The notes beneath the pieces were generated by a model. The model worked only from the letters and a program-made list of their open reading frames with translations. It was not told where the DNA came from and did not search any database. The position numbers and the translations under genes were made by a program. Below, in pieces: positions 1 to 19,215 of a stretch of DNA of 64,000 nt (position 1 is the stretch's first letter; every line of letters starts with the position of its first letter). Source of the DNA: Symbiodinium sp. CCMP2592 (Eukaryota > Sar > Dinophyceae > Suessiales > Symbiodiniaceae); NCBI GenBank assembly GCA_905221615.1, contig CAJNDT010005834.1, positions 67,501-131,500 on the forward strand, in the 5' to 3' direction.

Positions 1-17
1 AAACACATGATTGATAG

Positions 18-8021
<8,004 letters not shown>

Positions 8022-9218
8022 AGTCGAAGCTGCAAAATCCGCGCCGCTGGCAAGAAGAATCGTCGCCGTCAGTGCTTGCTCGTCGATGATTGAATGCGAG
8101 GACCAAAAAAGTGCGGTGTCGATATTATTAGATGAGGTGCTGGGCAGATACAGACTTTCAAAGAAGCAGCAATCAATGTCCGCAGGCCCAGAGCAGTGGT
8201 GTTAGCGAGCCGCATTAAAATAGAACCGCCCGTTTTTGCTAGGACTTTGCTGCGGCCGTTTTCTTTGGCACGCCTGGAGCTCAGTGGGGCTAGACTGCCA
8301 AAGCTGGGGAAGTCATTTTGGGTCTTTGTCTTCAGAACAGAACTTTACTGCCACGGGGTCATGAATTTGATGCTTTGTGAAGTGCCTTCTTTCGGAGGGT
8401 GACAGGCAAGTGAAAAGAGGATGTAAGAACAAACAAGCCACTTGCCGTTGTGGCGGCAAGCACTTGGCCGCAGCAGTGCCGACATTGATTGCTCATATCC
8501 ACCGTTGCCGACGCTCGCTCAGGTCCAGTCCGTGCCAGACGCCGTTTGCCAGAGGGAGCCGATGCCGATAGAGGCATGTCACCAAACGGCGTTGTGCAGT
8601 CTGCAACAAATGAAGCTTTAGATCTGCATTTACGTTATATGCCGCGTTTTAAAATCAGAAGCTCCAATCGCAGGCCACCCTTCTGCGCTGCCCGGCTGCT
8701 GCCGCTGGCGCCGTTCGCTCAGCTCCGTCCCGCTCTTGGCGTGTACGGTAGGTGGTTGAGTTTAATTAGTTCGGAGGCTGTAGTCTAAGCCCCCCGCCCT
8801 AAGGCCCAACCCGTTGCCGAATGGTATGTCAGGAGCCGTTTCAGGGTGGACCTCGACTGCGTAAGATTCCCTTGCCGAAGCATTATGGGGCCCTGTCAGA
8901 AAGCCTTGATTTAATGTTTCAGTTTCTTCACTTCAGGAGGCCGAACTCACATTCGGAGGGTATCATTTCGACCCTGGGGATGCTTCAGTTTTCGCCTTCC
9001 GGCTCCTGAAATAGAATCCCCGGTGTAGGACTCCACCGTGCCTCCTCCGAACTAATTAAATGGCTAAGGCATTGGGTGAATTGGGTGTAGTGTAGGGGGT
9101 GTTGTTTTAAGAAACCTTTAAAATAGGGGTGGTCCCTTTGGCGGAGGAAGGTTTCTTAGGCGGGCCTTTCTTCTCTAGACATACTAGGGTTGTCCGCCCA
9201 GGGGAACACCGTAGTTAG
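8022..9218. other. Downstream of the large gene, no supported gene
   Basis: Several frames of 60-100 codons occur (for example 8489-8788 and 8821-9009), but none has clear exon signals. The recurring word TTGCCGA(A) is noticeable. Unannotated UTR or spacer. Confidence 0.4.
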
Positions 9219-9545
9219 CCCCACTCCGAAAGCACTGGAGGGTACAATGCCAATTCCATCGTGGAGAACGGTTTTGACCACCGGACCTGGTGCAACCGCA
9301 TGGTCGGGAAGTTTGACTTCCGCTACCAGAAGACGCCCAGGCAAAAAGGCTTTCTCCTCACATTGGACCTGGTTCGCGTCTCGCTGGAGGATGCCCTTGG
9401 CAGAAGGCCTCCATGGATCCGTTCGTGGATCCTTGTAATCTGCTGGCTGCCGGGCTGCGAGACTTCGTCTACTTAGCAGCTGCCGACACCAATTCCGAGT
9501 GTTCGGCTGGGACTGGCGGACTCCACATCGACATCGACCCGGCGG
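9219..9545 (+). pseudogene. Coding-like segment with a frame break
   Basis: After CGTAGTTAG the frame reads PHSESTGGYNANSIVENGFD, then DFRYQKTPRQKGFLLTLDLV to RRPPW. Codon quality then switches to another frame from ATG 9413 (MDPFVDPCNLLAAGLRDFVY, TGGLHIDIDPAE). The block ends at a (CT)n run. Either one gene with a frameshift, two abutting exons, or an assembly error. Confidence 0.4.
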
Positions 9546-9547
<2 letters not shown>

Positions 9548-9592
<45 letters not shown>

Positions 9593-9605
9593 ACTCTCAC
9601 TCTCA

Positions 9606-9638
<33 letters not shown>

Positions 9639-9646
9639 TCTCTCTT
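9548..9646. repeat. (CT)n microsatellite
   Basis: Long TC/CT dinucleotide run with a few CACT interruptions. Confidence 0.95.
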
Positions 9647-10296
9647 ATCCTACACCCCTGAACCCTAAACCCTATTAATATTAGCATAAGTAAGAAGCAA
9701 GAGCGCAAACATCATTAATACAATGCACTTACAATAGTTCGTTCAGGGGCTGGGCTTCTTTCCCGGGCTTTCAAGTTTGGTTTCGGGGTCTTTGGGACTG
9801 ATCTTGAAGCTCTGTTTCAGTAATTTAATAATAATTCCGGTTTAGGGTTTAGGGTTTAGGGTATGGGCACTCCCCCCTAAGTCGCCCACTCGCAAGACCC
9901 ATAAGATCCGCAAGATGCATCCAAGCAATAATTGCAGGCATAATGTAATAAATGTAATTTACTCGAAAGTTGCAACCGAAACAAGGCCAGTAAGACTCAG
10001 TTAAGATTCTCCTTCTTTGCTCAAATCTGCAAATCTGAGTCTTTGGAAGTAAAGGAGTGGCACCCTCGTAGCCAGACCTTCCGTAAGTTCCTCTGCCCAG
10101 ATTCAGCACAAAAGCAAACCCTAAACTAGCTAGTAAACGACGATTATTATTACTACTAGTACTTAATAACTAGTGCTACTACTACGACGACGACTACTAC
10201 TCCTGACTGTCTTGAAGTAACGAATGAATGCATATTTCATAATAACAATTTTTAATACAGTAAGCTTCCGGGTCTTGCATATCACCACGCTTGCAG

Positions 10297-10385
10297 GCGG
10301 AGACTCCTGCGAGAGTTTCCTGCCCTGCTGATTACACTGGTCTGGCCAGAGTCCTCCTGCCGCGAACCCAGAGTGCGACCGGTCA
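10297..10385 (+). CDS. Possible exon upstream of the six-exon gene
   Basis: After CTTGCAG: AETPARVSCPADYTGLARVL, open; donor unclear. Could belong to a 5' extension of the gene at 10917. Confidence 0.35.
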
Positions 10386-10683
10386 CAACCGCATGCACGC
10401 ACAATTTATTAATAAACTATTAAGTTGTATAGTAGCGCCCACCCACATACGCAAACGTAAACATACATGCACGCTTGCGCCTGTACGCATCTGCGAGCAT
10501 AGAGACGGTGTGCGGATGCTTATTCAAGTCAATAGTTGAAATGATTAACTCACCTGCGCTGGATCGATGCTCGCAGCTTTTGCGATTGTCCTTGGTTTCC
10601 ACATTCTGATGTATAGTAAGCCAAACCAATCCAATCAGACACAGTCAGACACTAACAGGTGCCGGTTCCACCGGTCTATCCTG

Positions 10684-10833
10684 CAAGAGACCTACGTCGC
10701 TTGCAAGGTCTGCCCGCCTCCTGTTGGATTGTTTCGGCCAGATTCAGAAACGACACTGCAGGGAAGCCTGTTTGTTTGCGATGAGGTTGTGAGAGATGAG
10801 AAATTGCACCGGCCCAGCCGTCATCACTGCCGG
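10684..10833 (+). CDS. Possible exon with Cys pairs
   Basis: Open frame with ETYVACKVCPPPVGLFRPDS and GSLFVCDEVVRDEKLHRPSR. One CxxC pair. Lies 84 nt before the ATG of the next gene and may be its upstream exon. Confidence 0.4.
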
Positions 10834-10916
10834 TGACATGTCCGGCTCGATAGCAAGTAAGAGAAGCATCTCAGTCTTGGATAATTTTGTTTGCTGCTGG
10901 CCGAGCTTGCGCAGCC

Positions 10917-12738
10917 ATGGCCCCGAAGAAGAGCTGCATCCAGTCAAAAACCAAGGCAGTGCAAGAGAAGGCGCTTTCGAAGGAGAAGAAGCTGAAAGTG
11001 TTTTGTCTGCAAGCAAGGCGTCTACACTTCAACCTTCCGACCCCCCTTAACTTTAAACATATGATCCCATCAATCAAGCTAATCACATGTCCGAATATTC
11101 GTGAACTGAGGACAAGGCGGAGGAAGCCTTGCGCAAAGAGCAGAAAGCGAATCTTGAAGCGCAAGAGAACAGACTGATCACGATGAGGCAGGAGCTCGAT
11201 GCGTGGTTTGCCCTACGGCCGAAAGCACTGGAACACATCCATCGGGGCTTCAGTCGCTGAGAATTTTAGTTTTTCGTTTTTTTGGGTATGTTTGGGAAAG
11301 AAAAATAGTACTGTGAAGCTTTAGCGAGCTAGGTTCTTTAAATTCAGTTGAACTTGAGTGAAATGACTGACTGTGATTCATTGTCTTTAGAGCGCACGTG
11401 GCATAAAGGTATGGGAAGCTTTGATTCGCTGGACTCCGGCAAGATCGTGGGCGACGACGACTCGTCGGAGCAGAAGCTGAAGCCCTACATGAACAAGTTC
11501 CGATTGCTTGGGCAAGAGCAAACGCGACCGCTGCTTTGCAAGATGATTCCCAAAGTGATGTCGTTCTTGGACAAACAGCAGAAGAACTTCAGGTGCAAGA
11601 TAGAGCGTGCTTTCCTGGCGACCCTGCTCGCGTAGCTTGGCTGTGAATCAGTAGTACATGTAAAACAATCTTTCATTCAAATCTTCTTTGCCTCTGCCGA
11701 AGCAAGACAAGTGCAAAACACCTCACTCGCCGTAGGTTCATCACTCACTGCGACGTCAACAGCGCGTTGCCGAGCAAGAGCATGGTCGCGCTTGAGGACT
11801 TCATGATGAAGCGCTTCACAGACTACGGCAGCCGGCTAGAAACCTGGGAGCCACGGGGGCCAGAGACGACCTTCCAGGACCTACTCGTTTAACCCGCCTA
11901 AGTAAGGCATCCTGCGGCAACATCGTGATTTTCCGCCGCCTGTTCATTGCTCAGCCTCTTAGGCCCATCATGCGGCTGGGGTCGTGAGTCCAAGTCAGTG
12001 AAAATTCAAGTTGAATGAATTCGGTTTAACCGTTGCCTTGTTTGTCGGATCGGTTGGCCTTAAATTCACCCAAGCCCAAGAGTCCGCGTTCTCAAGGAGT
12101 TCTGTGACGATCCCTCCTGCAGCTACTGGAGGCTGGAGAAGCAGGACGACGGCAAGAGTCAGTTGCGGTACATGCAGACCGACTTGATGTTTAAGCTTCC
12201 GCCGGAGATGCAGAACATCGACAACATCAAGGTCATGTGCGCAAGAAACTTCAACACATCCTTGAGTTTCTCAGCTGCAATGTGCGAATCTTTCAGATCA
12301 AGTTATCTAAGCACGCGCTTCTCTAGTTCTCTCGTCTATTCAGAACATGTTGAAACCACTTCTTCCAACTCAATTGTTCGTTGCATAGCAATTCCGTCAG
12401 GTGCTGGGTTGGTGGACATCTCGGTGTGCAAGATCCTGAATTCCGACATCAACGAGGGCAAGACCTTGCCCGAGAGCCCGTTCTTTCTGAAGGAGTGCCC
12501 GACGGGTTCCTCCCCCGAAGCCGGTTCTGGTGATGGCAAGAAGACGAAATCGTGGCAGGCGAAATCGGAGACTGCGCTTCAACCGGCAGCTGGGAACGGC
12601 AAGAACACTCCCCCGCGGACGCCGAAGCGCAAGATCAATTCCAAGTCGTCGCCTAGCAAGAGTCCGAAGACCCTCGCCGGATCGCCCGTCAGCTCGATCA
12701 AGTCGCCAGCATCAGGAGGGCGAGGATCGCCAAAGTAA
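10917..12738 (+). CDS. Six-exon gene, 343-aa coiled-coil protein with SP/TP-rich tail
   Basis: Exons 10917-10997, 11111-11246, 11409-11592, 11736-11886, 12097-12238, 12401-12738 sum to 1,032 nt with no internal stop. Introns 1, 3 and 4 are GT-AG; introns 2 (11247) and 5 (12239) are GC-AG. Sizes are 113, 162, 143, 210 and 162 nt. Residues 1-27 are basic (MAPKKSCIQSKTKAVQEKAL); 28-75 form a charged helix likely to be a coiled coil. The middle contains QKNFRFITHCDVNSALPSKS across a splice junction. The last ~80 residues are Ser/Pro/Lys-rich with TPPRTPKRK and repeated SPxK, so a phosphorylated, possibly nuclear, tail is inferred. No family recognised. ATG 10917 is preceded by GCAG, so an upstream exon joining at 10915 is possible. 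Confidence 0.7.
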
Positions 12739-12904
12739 ACTTGACTGAGATTGTTTCAGGGGCAAGAACACAGAAGAAGCATTATTATTTTTAACATAAA
12801 AAATGCATCGCTGAAAGTTGGTGTCACATGCTTTTGTGTTCTCGGGTTACCCCTGCTTCTGAGTCTTCCGAGACTGTAGGTCAGAGAGCAGGGAAGTATT
12901 TCAA

Positions 12905-12951
12905 GAGCGCCCCGGCCTGACTCTGCCGATTTCCGCTGCCGCTGTTGCTGA
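12905..12951 (+). CDS. Possible short exon
   Basis: TTTCAAG acceptor, RPGLTLPISAAAVAE, then GCAAGAAA as a GC donor. Confidence 0.35.
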
Positions 12952-13144
12952 AGGCAAGAAATTTTAATCGAGTCCTCGGCCGCTGAACCTGGCAAGTTTT
13001 GGCGATCAACCGCCTTGCCGGGCCGTTTGCGATAAAACGCTGCCTTAGTCACTGGCCGCAGAAGTCGCAAGAGAGAAAACGGGTTGCCAGAGCAACAAGC
13101 CTTTTGACGCACCTCATTTGTGATTTTACACTCCCGCCCGCCAG

Positions 13145-13189
13145 GATTCTGCACTTCCTGGACCTGCACTGAACGACTGTCGGGCCCTG
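13145..13189 (+). CDS. Short exon
   Basis: CGCCAG acceptor, 15 codons DSALPGPALNDCRAL, then GCAAGAAT as a GC donor. The 145-codon minus-strand frame over 12756-13193 is treated as a shadow. Confidence 0.45.
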
Positions 13190-13625
13190 GCAAGAATTTT
13201 TGCTAATGAGCCAGAGTAACGCAAGAAACTCCGTATTTTTGGAAAGACATTCGCAGGAAATCCCTGCAAGATGCAGAGAAAAAGGCGTGGCAAATCATCA
13301 TCATTTCATCTCGCTGACATATAAACTTCACAGACTATCCGGGGTGTAGTGTCGTAAATTCTTATTGAAGCTTTTAATATACTTGGGAATTTTAACAACA
13401 TATCAGAACTTTATCTTGTAACCGAACAACCCACGAACCCCTCACGAACCCCCAAAACGTTCGCAGAAGTTCGCCGAAGGGTTTTTGAAAAAACGAACTT
13501 CGTCGAAGGGTCAACCTTTGCCTGACAGACCGTTGCCCCCTTCTGCGTTCCCCTCAACTATAGTATAATGGCCCCAAAACCCTATTCTTGCTAAAGCCTC
13601 TAGTTCAGACCTGTGCATCTGGCAG

Positions 13626-13683
13626 GATTTGTCCGACATCTTCCAAGGCGATAAAAACTCGGCGCCCAGCTCAGACGGCTCCG
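13626..13683 (+). CDS. Short exon
   Basis: CTGGCAG acceptor; DLSDIFQGDKNSAPSSDGS; donor G|GTTACTA. Confidence 0.5.
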
Positions 13684-14111
13684 GTTACTATAGGGGCCTC
13701 AACAGTTACCTATACTATGTTGGGGTTCCTCCTTATAAATACAGTATACCATCCTCCAGAAGCCTATACTCTAAGTGTAAAGGCCCCGATATTAATCTTG
13801 TCCTCGGCCTGCTGTACATTCGCAGTCCTCCATAAATCGTAGTTGCAGTCGTAGTCGTCGTAGTCATGGCGGTGGTGAGGTGCGCTGGCGGTGGTGATGG
13901 TGTCGTGGTGGTCCGCTGCTGTTTCTGCCGCTGTTGTTGTTGTTGTTGTTGTCGTTTCGCGACATAAACCCTATATACCCTCGAACCCAGGATGCACAAA
14001 ACTTGTGCGTTCTGACGTCTTACTGCTTCGCCGCTAAAGCCTGACGGGCAAATTATGAAAGCACAAGCAAAAAAGTTTTTGTAAGCCCTAAGCCTAAACC
14101 CAATTCCCCAG

Positions 14112-14169
14112 GATCTGATCCAGAGCTTCATCCCTCAACAGGGCGAAGTCAAGCCAGAGAAGAAGGCAG
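14112..14169 (+). CDS. Short exon
   Basis: TTCCCCAG acceptor; DLIQSFIPQQGEVKPEKKA; donor G|GTTGGAG in phase 1. Confidence 0.55.
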
Positions 14170-14609
14170 GTTGGAGGGTTTAGGGTTTTAGGGTTTAGGT
14201 TTGTAGGGTTTAGAGTTTAGGGTTTAGGGTGCGAAAATACACTTGTTGGTGCAGGGTTAGGGTTTAGCGGCTTATTCTGGCTTTCCGGGTTTGTTGGTTT
14301 AAGCTTCAATGTTTGGTTCAGATGAGTCTTTCGTTTACCTAGAGTCCCTAGAGACTTTGAGGCTTATGGCCTACCGTTTTGGGCACCTGTTCCTGTCTGC
14401 ACAGCACTTAACCTGCTAAACAGTTGGGTTTCTCTGAAATTGGTCATGTATGGGTCGAGGTTTCCAAAGATACTACCGTTCTGGTTCCCCAGGACCATTC
14501 TTATCATAGGTTTGGCCACCTAATTGCATGATAGTATAATCTACATATCTGGACTCTTTCGGGATACAATCAGAAAGCCCCGTCATCCATTTCTTGCTGA
14601 TGCGATCAG

Positions 14610-14682
14610 GACAGCCCCACTGCGGCGACCGTCTTTGGAAACCGGCTTCGAAGAATGAGCCGCCGGGAGCTCAGGGATCAGG
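14610..14682 (+). CDS. Short exon
   Basis: GCGATCAG acceptor. Read in phase with the 14112 exon it gives GQPHCGDRLWKPASKNEPPG; read in phase 0 it gives an Arg-rich peptide. Donor GTTTAGC. Confidence 0.5.
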
Positions 14683-14890
14683 GTTTAGCGTGTAGTTGGG
14701 ATTTAGGGTGTAGGGAGGTTCAGGGTGTAGTTGGGATTTACGCTTTGGGTTTAGGATTCAGGAGTGCTGCATCTTTGCATGTAGGTTGACCTCAGCTGTC
14801 CAATGCATAACTTTTGGAGTTTTGAGCTCTTATAACCTAGCTACTTCCTTTGGTATTATTTGGCATGCAAGCTAAGGGTTTGAGGTTTAG

Positions 14891-14945
14891 GTTGGGGTGC
14901 GCCGCGAGAAACTGCTAGTCCCAGATTCTACGCAGCTGCTTACCG
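14891..14945 (+). CDS. Short exon abutting a TIR element
   Basis: TTTAG acceptor; VGVRREKLLVPDSTQLLT; donor G|GTTTGG. A family-B TIR element begins within five bases of the donor. Confidence 0.5.
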
Positions 14946-14948
14946 GTT

Positions 14949-15050
14949 TGGAGTTTCCGAAAATGAGGGGTACCTTATGTTGGGGTCCTTATAATAAGGA
15001 TCCTACTATTTAGGGTACTATATTAGGGTCCCCTGTTTTCGGAAACCCCC
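14949..15050. mobile_element. TIR element, family B
   Basis: Inverted arms of the type GGAGTTTCCGAAAA...TTTTCGGAAACCCCC around a conserved core (GGATCCTACTATTTAGGGTA). Other copies: 19313-19409, 25249-25319 (one arm), 32693-32798, 39250-39349, 46615-46721; remnants at 19217 and 45231. About 100 bp and non-coding, so MITE-like or introner-like. Confidence 0.85.
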
Positions 15051-15165
15051 CATAATATAGTGGGCACTGTGTGTACGATCCTAGACCTCTGCCTGCTGCG
15101 GCATCCGCCTACTTAGGGCCTACTTTTACCCCTAAACCCTAGACCCTAGACCGGCGCACGAGTAG

Positions 15166-15232
15166 GCGTTGCGAGTCCGAGAGCGACGTTGTGTCGCGCT
15201 TCGGGGCTGAGGGGGCTGATGAGCACATTTCG
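15166..15232 (+). CDS. Short exon
   Basis: GAGTAG acceptor; CESESDVVSRFGAEGADEHI; donor GTAGTTG. Confidence 0.45.
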
Positions 15233-15234
15233 GT

Positions 15235-15316
15235 AGTTGTCAATATTATGGTCCTGTTTGGGTACCCTAAATGGTAGGTGCCCTACTTAAATAAGGACCC
15301 AAAAAGGGACCAGATC
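15235..15316. mobile_element. TIR element, family J (degenerate)
   Basis: Related to the clean copy at 32914-33026: TTGTCAA arm, GGTGCC core and a reverse arm ending near GATCAAA. Confidence 0.5.
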
Positions 15317-15537
15317 AAAACCCTATTCTGATCATTAAGGCCCTTACAGAACACTGACCCCTAAAATGCTGATTTGGCCATACAGCCTGAGCCAGACCCC
15401 AAAAAGCCCCAAACCCTCAACTTGAAGCCTTCTCGCGGGCGAAGTCCTCAACCCCAACAGCCCGAAACAAACAAAGCACCGTAAATTCTAAACCTGGCCC
15501 CAGACATCTTCACCGCTCGTGAAGACGACTGACACAG

Positions 15538-15569
15538 GCCCGGGACCCGAAGTGGAAGTCTTTGGAAAG
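15538..15569 (+). CDS. Short exon
   Basis: CTGACACAG acceptor; ARDPKWKSLE; donor unclear (GATGAT). Confidence 0.35.
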
Positions 15570-15769
15570 GATGATTAATGAACCAGAGGGTCAAAAGAGA
15601 CGAACATGATGGAATTAGTCTCTGAAAGGGCATGATACTCATTGTTTTTTGAATGGCCCAAGTCCATCAGAGTACCATATTGGGCACGCTTGTTTATGTT
15701 CAAGAAGGGCTTAGATTTCAAGCAGGTGTCCAAGCTGGGCTCAGTTGGGATTCAAAGGGTTGATCGTCC

Positions 15770-15833
15770 CTAAGGGTCCAAGTAGTCCAAGGACCCTAAA
15801 GTCCTGTAATAGGGAGTACTTGGACCCTCTGGA
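15770..15833. mobile_element. TIR element, family D
   Basis: Arms AAGGGTCCAAGTA / TACTTGGACCCTCTGG. Other members: 31845-31953, 33040-33154, 38367-38433, 48960-49068. Confidence 0.75.
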
Positions 15834-16055
15834 CGTGGGGTTTACTGTATGGGCTCATCGTTGCTTTGCCTAGGGTTCAGGGTGTTGAATCTGAATGGTG
15901 AGACCGAAGACAGGGATAGGTTGCGTGGACTGTCAAGGGTAGCAGTAGCAGGAGCAGCAGGCATAGCAAGAGTATGATGAACATGAGAATATTGTGTGTT
16001 GCGATGACTGCCATTATCATTAGTAGTAATTCGTAGCAGGACTTGGTGTGTGTGA

Positions 16056-16057
<2 letters not shown>

Positions 16058-16094
<37 letters not shown>
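16058..16094. repeat. (GT)n microsatellite
   Basis: TG dinucleotide run. Confidence 0.9.
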
Positions 16095-16613
16095 TAGGAT
16101 GCAGGGTTTTGGGGGTTTTAGGGTTTAGGGCTTAGGATGCAGGGTTTACGGGTTCATGGTTTAGCATTTGGGGGTTTGGGTTTTGGGTTCAGGGTTTAGG
16201 GGGCTTATTAGGGTTGCCAGCCCAAGCGCAAGGCGTCGAAGAAGTGATTCATGCACAGTTGCATATGCGCCAGACATGCTCTGCCTGGAGTGATAAGCAT
16301 GTCTCTGAGGCAGCCCATCTGTTTTTTTGTAAGTTCTAAACCACTGAATCAAGGACCTCACAATGAACTACTTAAGATTTCTCATCCGAAACATTCCGAC
16401 ACCAAAAACCTAAGCAAGACCTAAGGGTCCAAAGGACCAAGAGTTAGGCACAATGGTTCAGGCCGCACTAGCAAGACAGGGGAGGCGATTAGACCCTTTA
16501 AAACCTTTTACGACTACGCAGTAAAACACTATCAAGCCTTAGAGCAATCCTTGTCAACATTACAAAGCCCAAAATCTTTAAGCCCGAAACCCAAAGCAAG
16601 CAATTCTCTCCAG

Positions 16614-16700
16614 CTTCGCAGAGAACGCACGGACGGAGTCAGGGAGCGTTTCAAGGAAACCCCTCCTGACACCCGGCAAGAGAAGACGGAGCAGCACCTG
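16614..16700 (+). CDS. Short exon
   Basis: CTCTCCAG acceptor; 29 codons LRRERTDGVRERFKETPPDT onward, charged; donor GCACCC (GC). Confidence 0.5.
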
Positions 16701-17329
16701 GCACCCTAAACCGCCAGGGATTTACTTTCACAACAGACATGCGCCTGTTTCTGTGCCGAGGGTGTACCTAGACTTCTCTAGTATACTTCGAATACTCTCT
16801 GTTAGGGACCATAAGATCTCTGCCAATGGGTCATTACTTGTAGAATGTCGAGATCAGGGTTTAGGCCCCAGCCGGCTGGAGGTGTTTTTGTTCGCAAGTT
16901 TGCATCGGCATTAGAGTCGGGTTTGGAGGCTACTATACTCTCATCGCAACCAGGACCATAATTACAAGGGGATGCGATTCATGACGACTTATTCTGATCC
17001 CTGTGTTACGTGATCTGTAAAACCCTAAACCCTAGCACATGCAAGTATCTTTGGAGGCTCGTTAGGATAAGGCAAGCAAGACAGCGTAAAGTTCTATTGA
17101 AGACGTATATAGTCTAGTGACGCTTCAAGCAATAATTCAGTGTCTCTCTTCCTGCGGGCTCCTTATTGTAAGTACAAGTCAAGTATGATAGGCCCGCCAG
17201 CTGTATTGAAATAGTGATTAACGCTCTAAAGCCCTACACTCCAAACTAGATACTCCTTAGAGTAACCCTCATAATAAAGGACCCTGTTATGGCACCCAAA
17301 CCCCTGAACCCTAAACTAGGGGTGTGCAG

Positions 17330-17396
17330 CTGCATCCGTCTTCCGAGGATAGGTTCGGCGAAGCGGGTTCGAAAGCTAGGCTGGTCAACAGCAAGG
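17330..17396 (+). CDS. Short exon
   Basis: GTGTGCAG acceptor; LHPSSEDRFGEAGSKARLVN; donor GTATAGG. Confidence 0.5.
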
Positions 17397-17835
17397 GTAT
17401 AGGTATAGGTCCTGTCGAGGATGTAGGGTCTGTCGGGGTGAGGGCTCAGGATTTCGGCCTTACAGGGTTGGCCTGTTTAACATTTAAGATTTAGGGTCTA
17501 TCGGGGTCAGGGTCTAGGATTTAGGGCTTTGTAGCGTTTCGGGTCTTGGGTCCGGGTTTTAGGGGTTTTGTGTTGAAGGATTGGGGTTGCCTCATGTTTT
17601 GGATCTGGGGGGTTTGTCCAAAAGTGAGAATGTGATCAGCGAAGCCAATGTTCACAACCCCTCTGCAATTGTCTAGGGTATATAGTATACAGTATACAGA
17701 TCCTGATTCGGCCTCTGCTGAAAATGGTGTATCATCACGTCCTACCGGTCGAGGAAGCAAGAGGCAAGCCTAATTTGTAAGCTTTGTGGATCGATGTAAG
17801 TACCCATGTGGTATATACTTGGACCCTCTGGTTCT

Positions 17836-17864
17836 TATTTATGTATATATATATATATGTATAT

Positions 17865-17906
<42 letters not shown>

Positions 17907-17935
17907 GCATATATATATATATATATATATATATA
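17836..17935. repeat. (AT)n microsatellite
   Basis: TATA-type dinucleotide tract with GTATAT interruptions. Its Tyr/Ile frames are artefacts. Confidence 0.95.
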
Positions 17936-18072
17936 AGAGCCCGTTTTAAGCCCAAAGCAGACCTGGAGCTTGCATTGTATGACCCACCTCCTTTAGGGCA
18001 TGTTTCATGAAATCGAGCCCGAAACCTTACATCCTAAACCCTTAACCGTAAAGGTCGGCCCTTCAGGGCCCA

Positions 18073-18204
18073 GGTATACTTGGGGGATCATGGGACTTAG
18101 TAAGTACGGTTATAGGTGCCTTAAGTGGGGTTATAAGTAATTGTAAGTATAGTTGCCTTATTTATAACTCTAGTTACTAAGTCCCATAACCCTTTAAGTA
18201 TACC
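18073..18204. mobile_element. TIR element, family A
   Basis: Arms of the type TACTTGGAGGATCATGGGAC...GTCCCATGATCCTCCAAGTA, with internal GGTTATAAGTA words in both orientations. Other copies: 21121-21254, 29862-29957 (partial), 31194-31316, 33314-33440, 40244-40369, 44113-44239, 44967-45067, 47110-47335 (interrupted), 47536-47665 (interrupted). The most frequent family in the window. Confidence 0.85.
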
Positions 18205-18366
18205 AATTTGTGACATGGACCCTTAAAGATGGAAGGTCTTTCAAGGTCCAACGAACATATCCAGAGTATTTTGGCACTGGGACACTCAGGGTGCTCTCCT
18301 ACCGTTTAATGTTTACTTTGGGTTCAAGGTTTAGGGTCGGGGCTGAAAGTGTTTTTGTCGTGGTAG

Positions 18367-18471
18367 GTGCGGAAGAAATTCCATCCATGCCAAAGCCTTG
18401 GGCTCGCAGAGTGTTTCACTGAGCTGAAAAAGGGCTCTGTTCTTTTTGAACGTCACTCCTCTTGGGAGATT
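18367..18471 (+). CDS. Exon, 35 codons
   Basis: GGTAG acceptor; FHPCQSLGLAECFTELKKGS, then VLFERHSSWEI; donor GCGAAGAG (GC). Confidence 0.55.
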
Positions 18472-18627
18472 GCGAAGAGACATCTATCTAAACCTCAAAC
18501 ACACTAAACCCTAAGCCCTCTGCGAGCACTCCAAGCTTCCAGCTGTACCATTAAGCGCGTAGGAGCCACGATCACGCACACACAGTACCCACCATAACAA
18601 GCCCCAAACATTAAACCTCGATGCATG

Positions 18628-18700
18628 ATGCGCGATACCGCAACTTTTTCGGAAGAAGGCTTCAGCACTCGCGATCTCGTGGATGGCCTAGTTCCAGCAA
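18628..18700 (+). CDS. Possible exon
   Basis: Frame MRDTATFSEEGFSTRDLVDG; boundaries not resolved. Followed by a (CT)n run at 18764-18794. Confidence 0.3.
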
Positions 18701-18762
18701 CATGAGCCTTCACCGACAAAGCTGTTCAGGCCGTAGCAGATTGTTCCATGCGAAAAACTTCA

Positions 18763-18797
<35 letters not shown>

Positions 18798-19114
18798 ATG
18801 CTAAGCTGCCAAACAGGTCCTTTGATATCGTTCCTTCTGGGCCGCTTAAGGTGTAGGCTTTAGGGGTGCAGAGGGCAGCATATTATGACATTATTTACAT
18901 CTTAATTGTAATGGAACCCCTGACTGGGAACGTCCGGTTTCCTGAATCCCCCCCTCGTACATTCAGGAAGCTCAAACCTCCAAACCCTGAACCCGAAACC
19001 TGCAATCTCAACCTTAAACTCCTAAACCCTAATCCCTCAATCTTAAACAGAAAGCAGTCCCGAAACCCTAAACCCTAAACTCGAAACCCTCAACACAAAG
19101 CAATCCGGAACCAG

Positions 19115-19215
19115 GCGGCCCTCATAAAACTTGACGGCTGCGCTGGGCTTGCGAGGAATTCGGCAGTTCTGGCCGCTGGCACTGGTGAAGACAGCACGTG
19201 TTCGCACCATCTCAA
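19115..19215 (+). CDS. Exon abutting a TIR element
   Basis: AACCAG acceptor; ALIKLDGCAGLARNSAVLAA, then GEDSTCSHHLK. A truncated family-B arm begins two bases after the GC donor. Confidence 0.5.

Noticed and set aside
12756-13193. 145-codon minus-strand frame
   Set aside because: Arg/Gln/Ser-rich without bias; overlaps a + strand exon with acceptor and GC donor.
16161-16361. Short minus-strand frame and matching + frames
   Set aside because: Too short, in telomere-like filler, no splice-bounded coding signal.
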